Part shown: one piece after another, positions 32,838 through 41,209 of the stretch
Layout of the letters: the number at the start of each line of letters is the position of its first letter
Numbering within the stretch: the stretch's first letter is position 1
Origin: CALCNS01 sp937897315
GTDB taxonomy: Bacteria; Bacillota; JAAYKD01
Assembly (NCBI GenBank): GCA_036744005.1
Contig: DAINOJ010000001.1
Coordinates: 1 to 64,000 of the forward strand
Direction: 5' to 3'
DNA: 64,000 bases
The notes under the pieces: model-generated
The model's input: the letters and a program-made list of their open reading frames with translations, nothing else
Told to the model about the DNA's origin: nothing
Databases searched by the model: none
Translations under genes and position numbers: made by a program

Positions 32838-34010
32838 ATGTCCATGACAAAAAACAAAGAAATGCTCTTAATCCCCGGTCCAACTCCTGTTTCTGACGAA
32901 GTCTACGAGGCTTTGTCTGCCGAAACCTATGCCCACACAGATCCACGTTTTGTCGCGAATTATCGCAATGCGATTGCCATGACCAAAGAGATGTTGCATT
33001 GTCATGATGGTCAGGTGTTTGTTATTTGTGGGACCGGCACTCTGGCCATGGAGATGGCTTTAGTCAATACGGTCAAACCCGGTGAACGAATTTTGGTCTT
33101 GTCTCATGGCTATTTTGGTGATCGATATATTCAGTTAGGAAAAGCCTTTGGCATTGAAGTCGATACCTTACAGTCCACATGGGGCGAACATGTGTGTTTA
33201 TCAAAATTACGAGAAATGTTATCTGCTAAAACGTATAAAGCAGTTACCGTGACCCATGTAGATACTTCAACCGGTGTGGAAGCCGATTTGGATATGCTGG
33301 TACCACTCATTAAAGCCAGTGGTGCATTGCTCATACTTGATGGTGTTTGTGCAACTGCAGCTGTCGAAGAGAATATGTCCAAGCAGTATGCGGATCATCC
33401 CGATTATCGTATTGATGTGGTTTTAACCGGTAGTCAGAAGGCGATTGCTGTTCCTCCCGGGATTGCAATTGTCGCTTTTGGTCCCAAAGCTTTGGCAGCT
33501 CGTGCGGCGATGGAAACCATTCCTGCCTATTATACGGATTTAAAAATGTGGCAACCTGTTATGGAAAATCCCTCCAAATACTTTGCAACACCGGCCGTTA
33601 ACATGGTCAATGCGTACGAAGCGGGAATGAAACTGGTTATGGACGAAGGATTGGATGCTAGGTATGCTAGACATCGAAAAACGGCTAAAGCCGTGAGAAA
33701 AGCTTTGGCTGTTTATGGCATGAAAGCGCTTGCTCAAGAAGACCATGCAGCTCCGACCTTAAGCTGTATACTGTATCCACAAGGAATGGATGACTCTTCT
33801 TTCCGTACTTTCTGTGCAGAAAGAGGTATGGTGATATCGGGAGCACTTGCCTCATTGGCGGGTAAAGCATTCCGTCTGGGGCATATGGGAAATACCACAC
33901 CAGAAATGTTGGAGAGAGCACTTGTGTTGATGGCGGAAGCCATGGCGGCTCAGGGACATCCGGTTTCTGCAGAATTGGCTGTGAAAACATTCCGTGCAGC
34001 TCTGGCATAA
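32838..34010 (+). CDS. Class V aminotransferase (alanine-glyoxylate aminotransferase family)
   Basis: A 390-residue PLP enzyme in the same family as the one at 7280-8434 but clearly diverged. LIPGPTPVSDEVYEAL opens it, CGTGTLAMEMALVN binds PLP phosphate, LDGVCATAAVEENM carries the pyridoxal Asp, and K201 in TGSQKAIAVPPG is the Schiff base. The C-terminal RLGHMGNTTPEML is the family closing motif. Alanine or serine with glyoxylate is the commonest substrate pair. ATG 32838 has GAAGGAGGCACTCTC upstream (ATG 32844 is an alternative). It follows the GH20-like gene by 31 bases and precedes a strong terminator. Confidence 0.9.
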   Translation: MSMTKNKEMLLIPGPTPVSDEVYEALSAETYAHTDPRFVANYRNAIAMTKEMLHCHDGQVFVICGTGTLAMEMALVNTVKPGERILVLSHGYFGDRYIQLGKAFGIEVDTLQSTWGEHVCLSKLREMLSAKTYKAVTVTHVDTSTGVEADLDMLVPLIKASGALLILDGVCATAAVEENMSKQYADHPDYRIDVVLTGSQKAIAVPPGIAIVAFGPKALAARAAMETIPAYYTDLKMWQPVMENPSKYFATPAVNMVNAYEAGMKLVMDEGLDARYARHRKTAKAVRKALAVYGMKALAQEDHAAPTLSCILYPQGMDDSSFRTFCAERGMVISGALASLAGKAFRLGHMGNTTPEMLERALVLMAEAMAAQGHPVSAELAVKTFRAALA

Positions 34011-34028
34011 GAAAAGTCAAATAATGGC

Positions 34029-34063
34029 AAGGTCGTTTCGTTTCGGAACGACCTTTCTTTTGG
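34029..34063 (+). terminator. Terminator between aminotransferase and nadD
   Basis: AAGGTCGTTTCG and CGGAACGACCTT form an approximately 12-bp hairpin with a short TTT loop followed by TCTTTT. It separates the aminotransferase unit from nadD. Confidence 0.8.
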
Positions 34064-34075
34064 AGGGCTGTTTTG

Positions 34076-34666
34076 ATGATTGTATTTGGAGGGTCATTCA
34101 ATCCCCCTACTCTTGCTCATTATCGTCTGGCACAACATGTACTGAATCACTCAGGCGAGGGTCCTATTGTTTGGATTCCCGTCGGCAATCATTATGCGAA
34201 ACAGGGGTTAATTGATTGCCGGCATAGGGTTCAAATGTGCCGCGAGATGCTTCAAGGGGAAGAGCATATGTCTGTTTCGGAAATGGAGTGTAATGATACC
34301 CTGCCAATGGGCAGTTATCATACGTTGCTAGCGATTCAAGCAAATCATCCAAAAGAAGAAGTATCGTTTCTAATTGGGGCGGATCATCTCCCCGGATTGC
34401 CAAACTGGATTGAGGCAGAAACACTGCTGAGCAAGTTTCACATTTGGGTCGTGCCCAGACCGGGTTATACGTTGGAGCCTCATCTGAAAGATCAAACTTT
34501 TTTCGAACGACATGCATCGCACATTCATTACATTACGGATGCACCCGAAATGGATTTGAGTGCCTCTGAGATTCGACGGCAACTCGCTTCCGGAAAAGTA
34601 TTATCGACACACATTCATCCTGAAGTCCTTAAGTATATCCTACAGAATCGCTTATATGGAGTGTGA
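34076..34666 (+). CDS. nadD: Nicotinate-mononucleotide adenylyltransferase
   Basis: Adenylates nicotinate mononucleotide to deamido-NAD+. The 196-residue Rossmann-like nucleotidyltransferase starts MIVFGGSFNPPTLAHYRLAQ; the (H/T)xGH nucleotide motif reads T12-L-A-H15, with Ala for the usual Gly. Further support comes from LIGADHLPGLPNW (family DxLxxLxxW-like strand) and the C-terminal MDLSASEIRRQLASG in place of ISSTxIR. ATG 34076 lies 8 bases after GGAGGG; a TTG at 34073 is in frame but closer. nadE starts 4 bases after its stop, so the two final steps of NAD synthesis are coupled. rsfS and yqeK, the usual neighbours, are absent. Confidence 0.87.
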   Translation: MIVFGGSFNPPTLAHYRLAQHVLNHSGEGPIVWIPVGNHYAKQGLIDCRHRVQMCREMLQGEEHMSVSEMECNDTLPMGSYHTLLAIQANHPKEEVSFLIGADHLPGLPNWIEAETLLSKFHIWVVPRPGYTLEPHLKDQTFFERHASHIHYITDAPEMDLSASEIRRQLASGKVLSTHIHPEVLKYILQNRLYGV

Positions 34667-34670
34667 TTGT

Positions 34671-36560
34671 ATGAAAAATATCAGTTTGTCGGGATTCCTA
34701 CGCTTTGCCATGCCACGATTTGAGCTATCTTTGGCCAATCCGAAAGCAAATAAAGAACGCTTGGCGGACCTACTTTGCGAAGCCAATCGACTTAAGTGTC
34801 ACTGGGCTGTTTTTCCCACATTAGCTTTGAGTGGCTTAACTTGTGGCGATTTGTTTTATCAGGATTTGCTATTGCGCCAGTGCAAAGAACAACTAATAGC
34901 CTTAGCAGAAGAAAGTAATCAGTGGCAAATACTAGCCAACATAGGTCTACCCATGCGAGTGGGCGAAAAGATTTATGCGTGTCAAGCCATCATCGGTCAA
35001 GGCCGTGTTTGGGCGATTCTTCCGCAGGAACAAATTTCAAGTGAAACCTCCGCATTTTCTGCTTGGAACGAAAACGAGACGATGCAGATGAAAATCGGTT
35101 CTTGGGAAGTACCGATCGGAAAGGGTCTTCTGCAGTGGGGACAATCGGAACAAACCATCCACATCATTCAAGGAGGAGAACGTGCAGCAGAGAATGCTGC
35201 CATACAAATTTGGACGGATACTGCAGAGATAACAGCAGGGAGTCGAGAACGCTTAGAAACAGAGTTAACCTACCTTAGCCAAAAGATACCTGCGGTTTGG
35301 TTATATACTGCTCCTGCGAGTGGAGAATCCGGTGGTGAAGTCATATATGACAACACAAGATTTTTGTTTGAAGCCGGGACATCTCTCATAGCGCAAGAAG
35401 TCGATCAAGAGATGCTATGGTCTGATGTGCATATTCGCAAAGTATCAAACCTTCGAACCCGGTTTTTCTCGAAAAAGAACCAAAGAAGCCGAGTACAAAG
35501 AAATACCATTCTTGCGGAAGTGCCATATACGGGTAGAGAAGTGGATGCTTGCGAACTGAAGTACCCTGTCTCGGTCAACCCCTGGTTGCCGGAGGATCAG
35601 GAACACCGGCTACGTTTTGTTCGCGACCTCTTCGATTTACAAGTACGTGGTGTCGTACAACGGTGGAAACATACCGGTAGCCAAGTGGTGGTTTTAGGCG
35701 TTTCGGGTGGGCTAGACTCCACCTTGGCTTTGCTGGTGAGTGTCGAAGCGGCAAGGCGGTTGGGAAAATCCGCGGAGCAGGTGTTAGCCATTACCATGCC
35801 GGGCTTTGGTACTTCAAATCGTACCTATGATAATGCTGCACAGTTGATGGAAAGTCTTCAAGTGCAAGCGAGAGAAATCTCTATCGTAGACGCTTGCCTT
35901 CAGCATTTCAAAGACATACAACAAAACCCCGAACGTCATGATGTGACTTTTGAGAATGCACAAGCTCGTGAACGAACTCAAATTCTGATGGATGTGGCGA
36001 ATCAAGAAAATGGATTTGTGATTGGAACGGGTGATTTATCGGAAATTGCTTTAGGGTGGTGTACATATAACGGAGATGCTATGAGTATGTACAATCCGAA
36101 TCATTCTTTGACGAAAACCACCATCCGTGAAGTCGTTGGTTGGTATGCATCGGCTTGCGTGCAAGAAGGCTTGTCAGAAGTGCTTTTCGATATTCTAGAA
36201 ACACCAGTCAGTCCTGAATTGATTCCCACCGAAGATGGGAAGATGAAGCAAAAGACAGAGGAAGTTTTGGGTGCATATGAATTACATGACTTTTTCCTAT
36301 ACCACATGGCAGTTTTAGCTCTGGAGCCTAGTGATATACTCCTGCTAGCACAAAGGGCATTTTCGAACTACGAACCGGATGAGCTGAGGAGAATCCTAAA
36401 GGTCTTTTACAAACGTTTCTTGACGCAGCAGTTCAAACGCTCTCCTTCACCGGAGGGAGCTCGGGTCATTTCGTTTAGCTTATCTCCTCGAGGAGATTGG
36501 TCTATGCCTTCTGATTTGCAAATAGAGAACTGGATGAACGAACTAGAAGAACTTTGTTGA
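34671..36560 (+). CDS. nadE: NAD+ synthetase with degenerate glutaminase domain
   Basis: Amidates deamido-NAD+ to NAD+. The C-terminal half carries an intact synthetase domain: ATP pyrophosphatase loop SGGLDST (345-351), NARERTQILMDVAN-like helix, GTGDLSEIALGW and STxxT-like contacts. The N-terminal half has the length and shape of the CN-hydrolase glutaminase domain (VFPTLALSGLTCGDLF), but all three catalytic residues appear lost: the triad Glu is T50, the Lys position in VVPK is Q119, and no EICEDLW-type Cys is found. It should therefore use free ammonia or another donor. ATG 34671 follows GGAGTG by seven bases; the frame extends further upstream but overlaps nadD. Length 629. Confidence 0.88.
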   Translation: MKNISLSGFLRFAMPRFELSLANPKANKERLADLLCEANRLKCHWAVFPTLALSGLTCGDLFYQDLLLRQCKEQLIALAEESNQWQILANIGLPMRVGEKIYACQAIIGQGRVWAILPQEQISSETSAFSAWNENETMQMKIGSWEVPIGKGLLQWGQSEQTIHIIQGGERAAENAAIQIWTDTAEITAGSRERLETELTYLSQKIPAVWLYTAPASGESGGEVIYDNTRFLFEAGTSLIAQEVDQEMLWSDVHIRKVSNLRTRFFSKKNQRSRVQRNTILAEVPYTGREVDACELKYPVSVNPWLPEDQEHRLRFVRDLFDLQVRGVVQRWKHTGSQVVVLGVSGGLDSTLALLVSVEAARRLGKSAEQVLAITMPGFGTSNRTYDNAAQLMESLQVQAREISIVDACLQHFKDIQQNPERHDVTFENAQARERTQILMDVANQENGFVIGTGDLSEIALGWCTYNGDAMSMYNPNHSLTKTTIREVVGWYASACVQEGLSEVLFDILETPVSPELIPTEDGKMKQKTEEVLGAYELHDFFLYHMAVLALEPSDILLLAQRAFSNYEPDELRRILKVFYKRFLTQQFKRSPSPEGARVISFSLSPRGDWSMPSDLQIENWMNELEELC

Positions 36561-36585
36561 TTTTTCTTTACGAGATGAGTATAAT
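36557..36585 (+). promoter_or_regulatory. Promoter of the acyltransferase gene
   Basis: TTGATT (36557-36562), 17-base spacer, perfect TATAAT (36580-36585). The -35 overlaps the nadE stop codon, so the downstream gene has its own promoter without a terminator in between. Confidence 0.75.
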
Positions 36586-36620
36586 ATACCATTAGTAATT
36601 GGGGAAAGCAGGTGGTCGGC

Positions 36621-37814
36621 ATGGAACAACCTCATTCAAGCCAAGTCAAGCCGGCCAGACCACAGTACTTTGCCATCGACATTGCCAAATTTGTGTTCGC
36701 TTTTATCGTGGTGGCCGCTCATATGTATCCTTTTCGCTCTTATACTTCGGATGCAGATTTCCTTTTAGTACAAGGAATTGCCCGAGTCGTTGTCCCTTTT
36801 TTCTTTCTCACGGCTGCATTTCTCTTTTTTAGTCGTATGAAGCCACCCTTGTCCAAGAAATGGCAGGATGCAGGATATTTATGGAAATATGTGGAGCGAA
36901 TTGGCATCATGTATTGTTTCTGGACATTGTTCATCAACGGATTATTAGCACTTGGCTGGCTGGTCAATGGGATTCAACCAGGTGTTTTTCAGTTATCCAG
37001 AAGCTTTCTCCTTTCAGCTGGGTATCCTTTTTTAGTGAACCATACGGGTATGAATGCATTTAGGGTCTGGCAGAATGGAGTTTTGCAGTGGAGTGGGATT
37101 CGGGACTATTTGTATCATTTGGTTCAACCTTTTAATCAGTATCATTTATGGTACTTTCCCGCTTTAATGTTGGGTATGGTATTGATTTACGAGATGCTTA
37201 AGCGAGTCAAGCCATGGGTGGTCATTCTTATCGGCGCGGTTTTATTTTTCCTCGGTTCACCCGCCGATGCCTATTACGGTGTAACCGCTTATATACCGGT
37301 GGTTCGATTGTGGGCCAATCAGTATCTGGCCCTCTTTTACACGACTCGTAATGGTATCTTTTATGCGATATTGTATTTGGCAATCGGAGCGTACTTTGCC
37401 TGGTTTCCTGTCTGGATCAAACCGGGTTTTGCTCGCAATGTTTTTTGGATCACTTTTCTAGCCATGCTGATGGAGTCGCAGATTCTTAAAAGCTACGCGA
37501 TACAAAGAGATTATAATTTTTACTTTTTCTCTATACCTTCCGCTATTTTTTTATTTCTGTGGTTGAGGGAGATTCAGTTGAAGCCAAGATGGATTTATCA
37601 GTGGTTCCGAGAAGCCAGCATTTTGATCTACTGCAGCCATGGTATTTTTGTGATTCTTGTTCCCGCCATCATGGGGTTAATGGGTTGGCAGCAAGAGTCC
37701 TTCAATAGCATGTTAAGGTTTTGGCTGGTCTATTTCTGCACGGTTGGCTTTGCCGCGTTGGTTCTCTGGTTGGAGAAGAAACCGATGTTCCGTTGGTTAC
37801 AGTTTCTACACTAG
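36621..37814 (+). CDS. Membrane acyltransferase 3 family protein
   Basis: An integral membrane protein of about 397 residues with ten or so helices and the acyltransferase-3 pattern: YFAIDIAKFVFAFIVVAAHMYPF near the N-terminus with the catalytic-type His, then RVVVPFFFLTAAFLFF, and YHLWYFPALMLGMVLIYEML. Members O-acylate sugars or lipids of the cell envelope from the cytoplasmic side. The start could be ATG 36621 or GTG 36612; AGGTGG lies just before the former. No glycan genes surround it, so the acceptor is unknown. It has its own promoter and is followed 18 bases later by an HAD gene. Confidence 0.87.
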   Translation: MEQPHSSQVKPARPQYFAIDIAKFVFAFIVVAAHMYPFRSYTSDADFLLVQGIARVVVPFFFLTAAFLFFSRMKPPLSKKWQDAGYLWKYVERIGIMYCFWTLFINGLLALGWLVNGIQPGVFQLSRSFLLSAGYPFLVNHTGMNAFRVWQNGVLQWSGIRDYLYHLVQPFNQYHLWYFPALMLGMVLIYEMLKRVKPWVVILIGAVLFFLGSPADAYYGVTAYIPVVRLWANQYLALFYTTRNGIFYAILYLAIGAYFAWFPVWIKPGFARNVFWITFLAMLMESQILKSYAIQRDYNFYFFSIPSAIFLFLWLREIQLKPRWIYQWFREASILIYCSHGIFVILVPAIMGLMGWQQESFNSMLRFWLVYFCTVGFAALVLWLEKKPMFRWLQFLH

Positions 37815-37832
37815 TTTATAAGGAGTAATAAG

Positions 37833-38492
37833 ATGATGTTCAAACCTGAAGGTGTCATTTTCGATTTAGACGGTACCTTGATAGATTCAATGGGTATGTG
37901 GACGGTTGTAGATCAAATTTATCTGAAATCGAAAGGCAGAGAGCCCAAACCGGATTTGGCTTCTGTTTTGAAAAAGATGAGTATGAACCAAACCATCAGG
38001 CATTTTCAGGAAGAATATCAAATAGATGAACCGACTGAGAAAATTATTTCCGATATCCATGAGTTAGCCCACGAAGCCTATCGATCACAAATTCCTTTAA
38101 AAGAGGGAGCACTTTCTTTGCTGGATTTCTTTCGCAGGGAACAAACAAAAATGTGTATCGCAACAGCAAATCATCGCCCTTTAGCAGAAGCAGCCATTCT
38201 GCGGTTGGGATTGGGAGAATATATGAGTCATTTGCTAACCTGTGACGAAGCTGGTTTTAGCAAAGAACATCCGCACATTTTTCACCAAGCGTTGGATCTT
38301 TTACAAACACCGTTGGAAAATACTTTTGTCTTTGAGGATTCCTTACATGCAGTAGAGACAGCAAAAGCAGCAGGTTTCTTTGTGGTGGCTGTGTATGATC
38401 CTTCTGCTGAAGAGGAAGCACCCCAAATCAAACAAATCGCCAATCTGTATCTGAAAAGCCTTTTAGATTGGCCCGGTTTATCCAATTCATAA
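37833..38492 (+). CDS. HAD-superfamily phosphatase (beta-phosphoglucomutase-like)
   Basis: A 219-residue HAD hydrolase with a helical cap of the beta-phosphoglucomutase/phosphoglycolate phosphatase type. Motif I is FDLDGTLIDS (nucleophile Asp and general acid Asp), motif II CIATANH, the motif III lysine is in SKEHPHIF and motif IV is VFEDSLHAVETAKAAG. Its substrate is a phosphorylated sugar or small metabolite, unknown here. Start ATG 37833 (or 37836) follows AAGGAGTAATAAG. It ends just before a strong bidirectional terminator. Confidence 0.9.
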   Translation: MMFKPEGVIFDLDGTLIDSMGMWTVVDQIYLKSKGREPKPDLASVLKKMSMNQTIRHFQEEYQIDEPTEKIISDIHELAHEAYRSQIPLKEGALSLLDFFRREQTKMCIATANHRPLAEAAILRLGLGEYMSHLLTCDEAGFSKEHPHIFHQALDLLQTPLENTFVFEDSLHAVETAKAAGFFVVAVYDPSAEEEAPQIKQIANLYLKSLLDWPGLSNS

Positions 38493-38493
38493 A

Positions 38494-38530
38494 AATTCGC
38501 CCCAACCAAAAGGTTGGGGCGAATTCTTTA
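38494..38530. terminator. Bidirectional terminator between HAD gene and ridA
   Basis: A perfect 14-bp stem AATTCGCCCCAACC / GGTTGGGGCGAATT with an AAAA loop, flanked by A-rich and T-rich sequence. It serves both convergent genes. Confidence 0.9.
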
Positions 38531-38536
38531 GGGGAG

Positions 38537-38995
38537 TTAGTCTTTTAGTTTTACAACCATTTCTACTTCTACCGGTGCATTGAGGGGGAGTTCGGCAACT
38601 CCGACGGCGGAACGGGCATGTGCACCTTTTTGATCGAAGATCTTGACCAATAAATCGGAAGCTCCATTGACAATAGCCGGTTGTGCATTAAAACCATGTG
38701 GGCTGGCAACAAACCCAACCACTTTGACAATCTGCTCAATGTCTTCAATATTTGCTACGGTGTTGATGGCTGCTAGGCAATTTAAAGCGCAAATTTTGGC
38801 CGCTTCATAGCAATCTTCTTGTTTGACATCGCTGCTGGCTTTGCCAACATATTGTAATTTGCCTGCTACCATAGGTAGTTGACCGGATGTATAAACGAAA
38901 TTACCAACTTTAACAGCAGGAACATAAGCAGCAACCGGCTTCGCTGCAACAGGAACTTCTAAACCCAACTCTTGTAAACGTTTTGCAATACTCAT
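38537..38995 (-). CDS. ridA: RidA/YjgF family protein
   Basis: A 152-residue enamine/imine deaminase-family protein that clears reactive 2-aminoacrylate-type intermediates of PLP enzymes. It belongs to the longer Rid group: YVPAVKVGNFVYTSGQLPM begins the chorismate-mutase-like fold and HARSAVGVAELPLNAPVEVEMVV carries the substrate Arg and Glu. It is alone on the minus strand with its own promoter, beside several PLP enzymes in the wider region. The start ATG 38995 has GAGGAGGCGTCAAAT upstream. Not all long Rid proteins deaminate imines, so activity is probable rather than certain. Confidence 0.88.
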   Translation of the reverse strand: MSIAKRLQELGLEVPVAAKPVAAYVPAVKVGNFVYTSGQLPMVAGKLQYVGKASSDVKQEDCYEAAKICALNCLAAINTVANIEDIEQIVKVVGFVASPHGFNAQPAIVNGASDLLVKIFDQKGAHARSAVGVAELPLNAPVEVEMVVKLKD

Positions 38996-39027
38996 AATAT
39001 TTGACGCCTCCTCAGTTATTTTTACAC

Positions 39028-39056
39028 ATTATAACACGAATCAGAATGCTTGAGAA
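39028..39056 (-). promoter_or_regulatory. Promoter of ridA
   Basis: On the minus strand TTCTCA (complement of 39051-39056), 17-base spacer and perfect TATAAT (complement of 39028-39033), about 33 bases before the start codon. Confidence 0.65.
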
Positions 39057-39077
39057 GAGCTAAGGGAAAAAATACTC

Positions 39078-39106
39078 TTTTCATTTCTACAGAAATAAGG
39101 TATAAT
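39078..39106 (+). promoter_or_regulatory. Promoter of the 39139 gene
   Basis: TTTTCA (39078-39083), 17-base spacer, perfect TATAAT (39101-39106), 33 bases before the ATG at 39139. Divergent from the ridA promoter. Confidence 0.7.
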
Positions 39107-39138
39107 GAGTCCATAGGATATCGTTAGGAGGGAATCAA

Positions 39139-39684
39139 ATGCAACAAAATAGAGAACCTTCATGGTCAGAGCAATGGAAGATGATTCAGGATTTAGTAGA
39201 AGAGAAACTGGAACGCCGATCTTTGGTCATCAAATTGGTTTTATTTTTCTTAGGCGTTTTTGTTGCTTCGTCATTGTTAACCGGCATTATTGTTCAAAGG
39301 CAACGGATGAAACAAGTTGTTCGCTCTAACCGCAATGGATTAATGATGGATTTGCAAGGACTAAGGCACTTAATTCGTCAGTCTACCCATGGAACTTGGG
39401 ATCAAAGCGATGCAAAAACACTCATGGCGATTCGTCGATCGGTTTTAGCCCGGGTCTCTACTTTGGAAACCGCAGATTTGCGCTTGTCTAAAGTATGGTC
39501 AAGATTGATGAATTATTTAAACTATGTCATGGGTGCGATTGGAGAAGAAGATCAAAAGAACGAAACCCTGGAAGGGTTTGAGAAAATTTTACGTCGTTTG
39601 GAACTGGTATTAGAGAGCGATCATCCGTCGAAAGTGGAAATGAGCTCTATTTTACAAGATTTAGATCAACTGACTGCTGTATAA
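39139..39684 (+). CDS. Single-pass membrane protein, unknown function
   Basis: A 181-residue protein with a charged cytoplasmic N-terminus (about 1-28), one membrane helix (VIKLVLFFLGVFVASSLLTGIIV, about 29-51) and a helical, charged remainder (52-181) that may form a short coiled coil (EGFEKILRRLELVLES). No signal cleavage site is evident, so it should stay anchored. No family recognised. ATG 39139 follows TTAGGAGGGAATCAA. An aldolase gene begins 16 bases after the stop, so the two share a transcript from the promoter at 39078-39106. Confidence 0.78.
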   Translation: MQQNREPSWSEQWKMIQDLVEEKLERRSLVIKLVLFFLGVFVASSLLTGIIVQRQRMKQVVRSNRNGLMMDLQGLRHLIRQSTHGTWDQSDAKTLMAIRRSVLARVSTLETADLRLSKVWSRLMNYLNYVMGAIGEEDQKNETLEGFEKILRRLELVLESDHPSKVEMSSILQDLDQLTAV

Positions 39685-39699
39685 GGAAAGGGTGTCAAG

Positions 39700-40575
39700 A
39701 TGAAACGCTTTACCGGAATATTTGCACCGATTGCTACTCCATTTCAACAAAACCAAATCGATTGGGCTGGATTTGAGAAAAATATTGCCTTCTATAATAA
39801 GAGCAAGCTGGCAGGTCTGGTCGTTCTAGGTTCCAATGGTGAGTTTGCTTTACTCAGTCATCAGGAAAAACTGGAGATTGTAGGTTTTGTACGCAAGCAT
39901 TTAGCCAAAGAAAAGAAAATGATTGTTGGAACCGGTTGTGAATCGACGGAAGAGACACTCCTTCTCTCGAACGAGTGTGCCGATTTAGGAGCAGACGCAG
40001 CATTAATTGTTACTCCATGGTATTACAAAGGAAGCTACACCGACGATGTGCTTGTACAGCATTTTCAGGTCATAGCCGATGCCTGCAAAATTCCTGTGAT
40101 GTTATACAACATGCCTCGTAATGCGGGAATTAACATGTCTGCAGGGTTGGTAGCGAGGTTGGCGAAACATCCAAATATTGTGGGAGTCAAAGACTCCGGT
40201 GGTGATATCGTCCAAATCACCAACATTATTCGTAGCACTCCAGAGGATTTCAGCGTTTTTGCTGGTTCGGGCAGCTTCTTATACCCAACCCTCGCCTTGG
40301 GTGGGGTGGGAGGTACCTTAGCGGTTGCCAATATTTTACCGGATTTTTGTGCAGAGTTAGCAGAAGCCGTTGTAGCAGGAGAGCATAGCAAAGCCGTTGA
40401 GATGCAAATGAAGCTCATGGAAATCAACGCTGCTGTGACTTCTAAATATGGTATCTCAGGATTAAAAGCCGCCATGGATCTGATTGGTCTGGTGGGTGGA
40501 GCACCTCGTACTCCCTTATTACCTTGTGATCAAAAGCAAATTGATGACATCAAGAGAATGTTATCTGCGTTTTAG
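39700..40575 (+). CDS. DapA-family aldolase, 4-hydroxy-2-oxoglutarate aldolase-like
   Basis: A 291-residue TIM-barrel class I aldolase. Schiff-base lysine is K164 (GVKDSGGD) and the catalytic Tyr is Y136 (LYNMPRNAG). The pyruvate-binding loop reads GSNGEFALLS (44-53) rather than the GTTGE of dihydrodipicolinate synthase, and the residue matching E. coli DapA Arg138 is Asn. Both features are shared with 4-hydroxy-2-oxoglutarate aldolase (HOGA), so glyoxylate plus pyruvate is likelier than lysine synthesis; no other lysine genes are near. The start ATG follows AAGGAAAGGGTGTCAAG. Other pyruvate aldolases of the family remain possible. Confidence 0.83.
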   Translation: MKRFTGIFAPIATPFQQNQIDWAGFEKNIAFYNKSKLAGLVVLGSNGEFALLSHQEKLEIVGFVRKHLAKEKKMIVGTGCESTEETLLLSNECADLGADAALIVTPWYYKGSYTDDVLVQHFQVIADACKIPVMLYNMPRNAGINMSAGLVARLAKHPNIVGVKDSGGDIVQITNIIRSTPEDFSVFAGSGSFLYPTLALGGVGGTLAVANILPDFCAELAEAVVAGEHSKAVEMQMKLMEINAAVTSKYGISGLKAAMDLIGLVGGAPRTPLLPCDQKQIDDIKRMLSAF

Positions 40576-40593
40576 TCACGATAAAGAGAATGT

Positions 40594-40632
40594 AAAGACG
40601 CTGCAGAGAGATTCTGCAGCGTCTTTTTTATC
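40594..40632. terminator. Bidirectional terminator between aldolase and yfbR-like gene
   Basis: A perfect 13-bp stem AAAGACGCTGCAG (40594-40606) against CTGCAGCGTCTTT (40614-40626) with T-run on the plus strand and A-rich bases on the other side. Confidence 0.9.
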
Positions 40633-41209
40633 GGTTCAGTTCATCGAGACTCAGACTAAAACTGGGAACGAAATGTTCAAGAAAGTAATGAACCTCCGGT
40701 GCCGGAATCTGTTGTAGGTCATTCCATATACTTTCTTTTGCTTTAGAAAACTCTGTATTACCGGCTTTCAGTTCTTCTAAACATTTCAGATATGCGGAAA
40801 TCTTGTCCGCATACTTGACGATGCGAGCATTTTCTTCCTCCTCTGGGGTGTGAAAGAGGAGACTGGCATAGTCTGGTTTAAATTCCTTTGGTACCATGTT
40901 AAACAGGCGTTCACATGCCATGGTTTCAAGCCGCTTATACGCGTCACGAATTTCTGGATTGTAGTATTTAATTGGCGTTGCCATATCGCCTGTGATGACC
41001 TCGCTGGCTTCATGGTAGATAGCCAACAAAGCAATTCGCTCCGGATTCACTTGCCCACCAAAGTATTTGTTTTTAATTAATGCAATGGCATGTGCGATCA
41101 TCGCTACCTGTAAGGAATGCTCCTGAATGTTTTCTTCCTTGGTATTACGCATCGTATTCCAGCGCGTGATATACTTCATTCTGCTCAAATAAGCAAAAAA
41201 ACGGCTCAT
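40628..41209 (-). CDS. YfbR-like HD-domain 5'-nucleotidase
   Basis: Homologue of E. coli YfbR, which hydrolyses dNMPs to deoxynucleosides; the N-terminal FFAYLSRMKYITRWNTMRN and ENIQEHSLQVAMIAHAI, TGDMATPIKYYN, and C-terminal FVPSFSLSLDELNR match closely over the full 193 residues. Metal ligands H31, H66 and D135 are kept, but the conserved Asp after the second His is Glu (H66-E67; YfbR has His68-Asp69). Its start overlaps the end of the M29-like gene by 4 bases, so it is the last gene of the operon that starts with the HAD gene at 47976. Substrate may be dNMP pools; the ligand change may alter metal or activity. Confidence 0.88.
   Translation of the reverse strand: MSRFFAYLSRMKYITRWNTMRNTKEENIQEHSLQVAMIAHAIALIKNKYFGGQVNPERIALLAIYHEASEVITGDMATPIKYYNPEIRDAYKRLETMACERLFNMVPKEFKPDYASLLFHTPEEEENARIVKYADKISAYLKCLEELKAGNTEFSKAKESIWNDLQQIPAPEVHYFLEHFVPSFSLSLDELNR

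Noticed and set aside
34560..34670. Extending nadE upstream to 34560
   Set aside because: The added residues lie in another frame of the nadD end, and ATG 34671 has its own ribosome site four bases after nadD.
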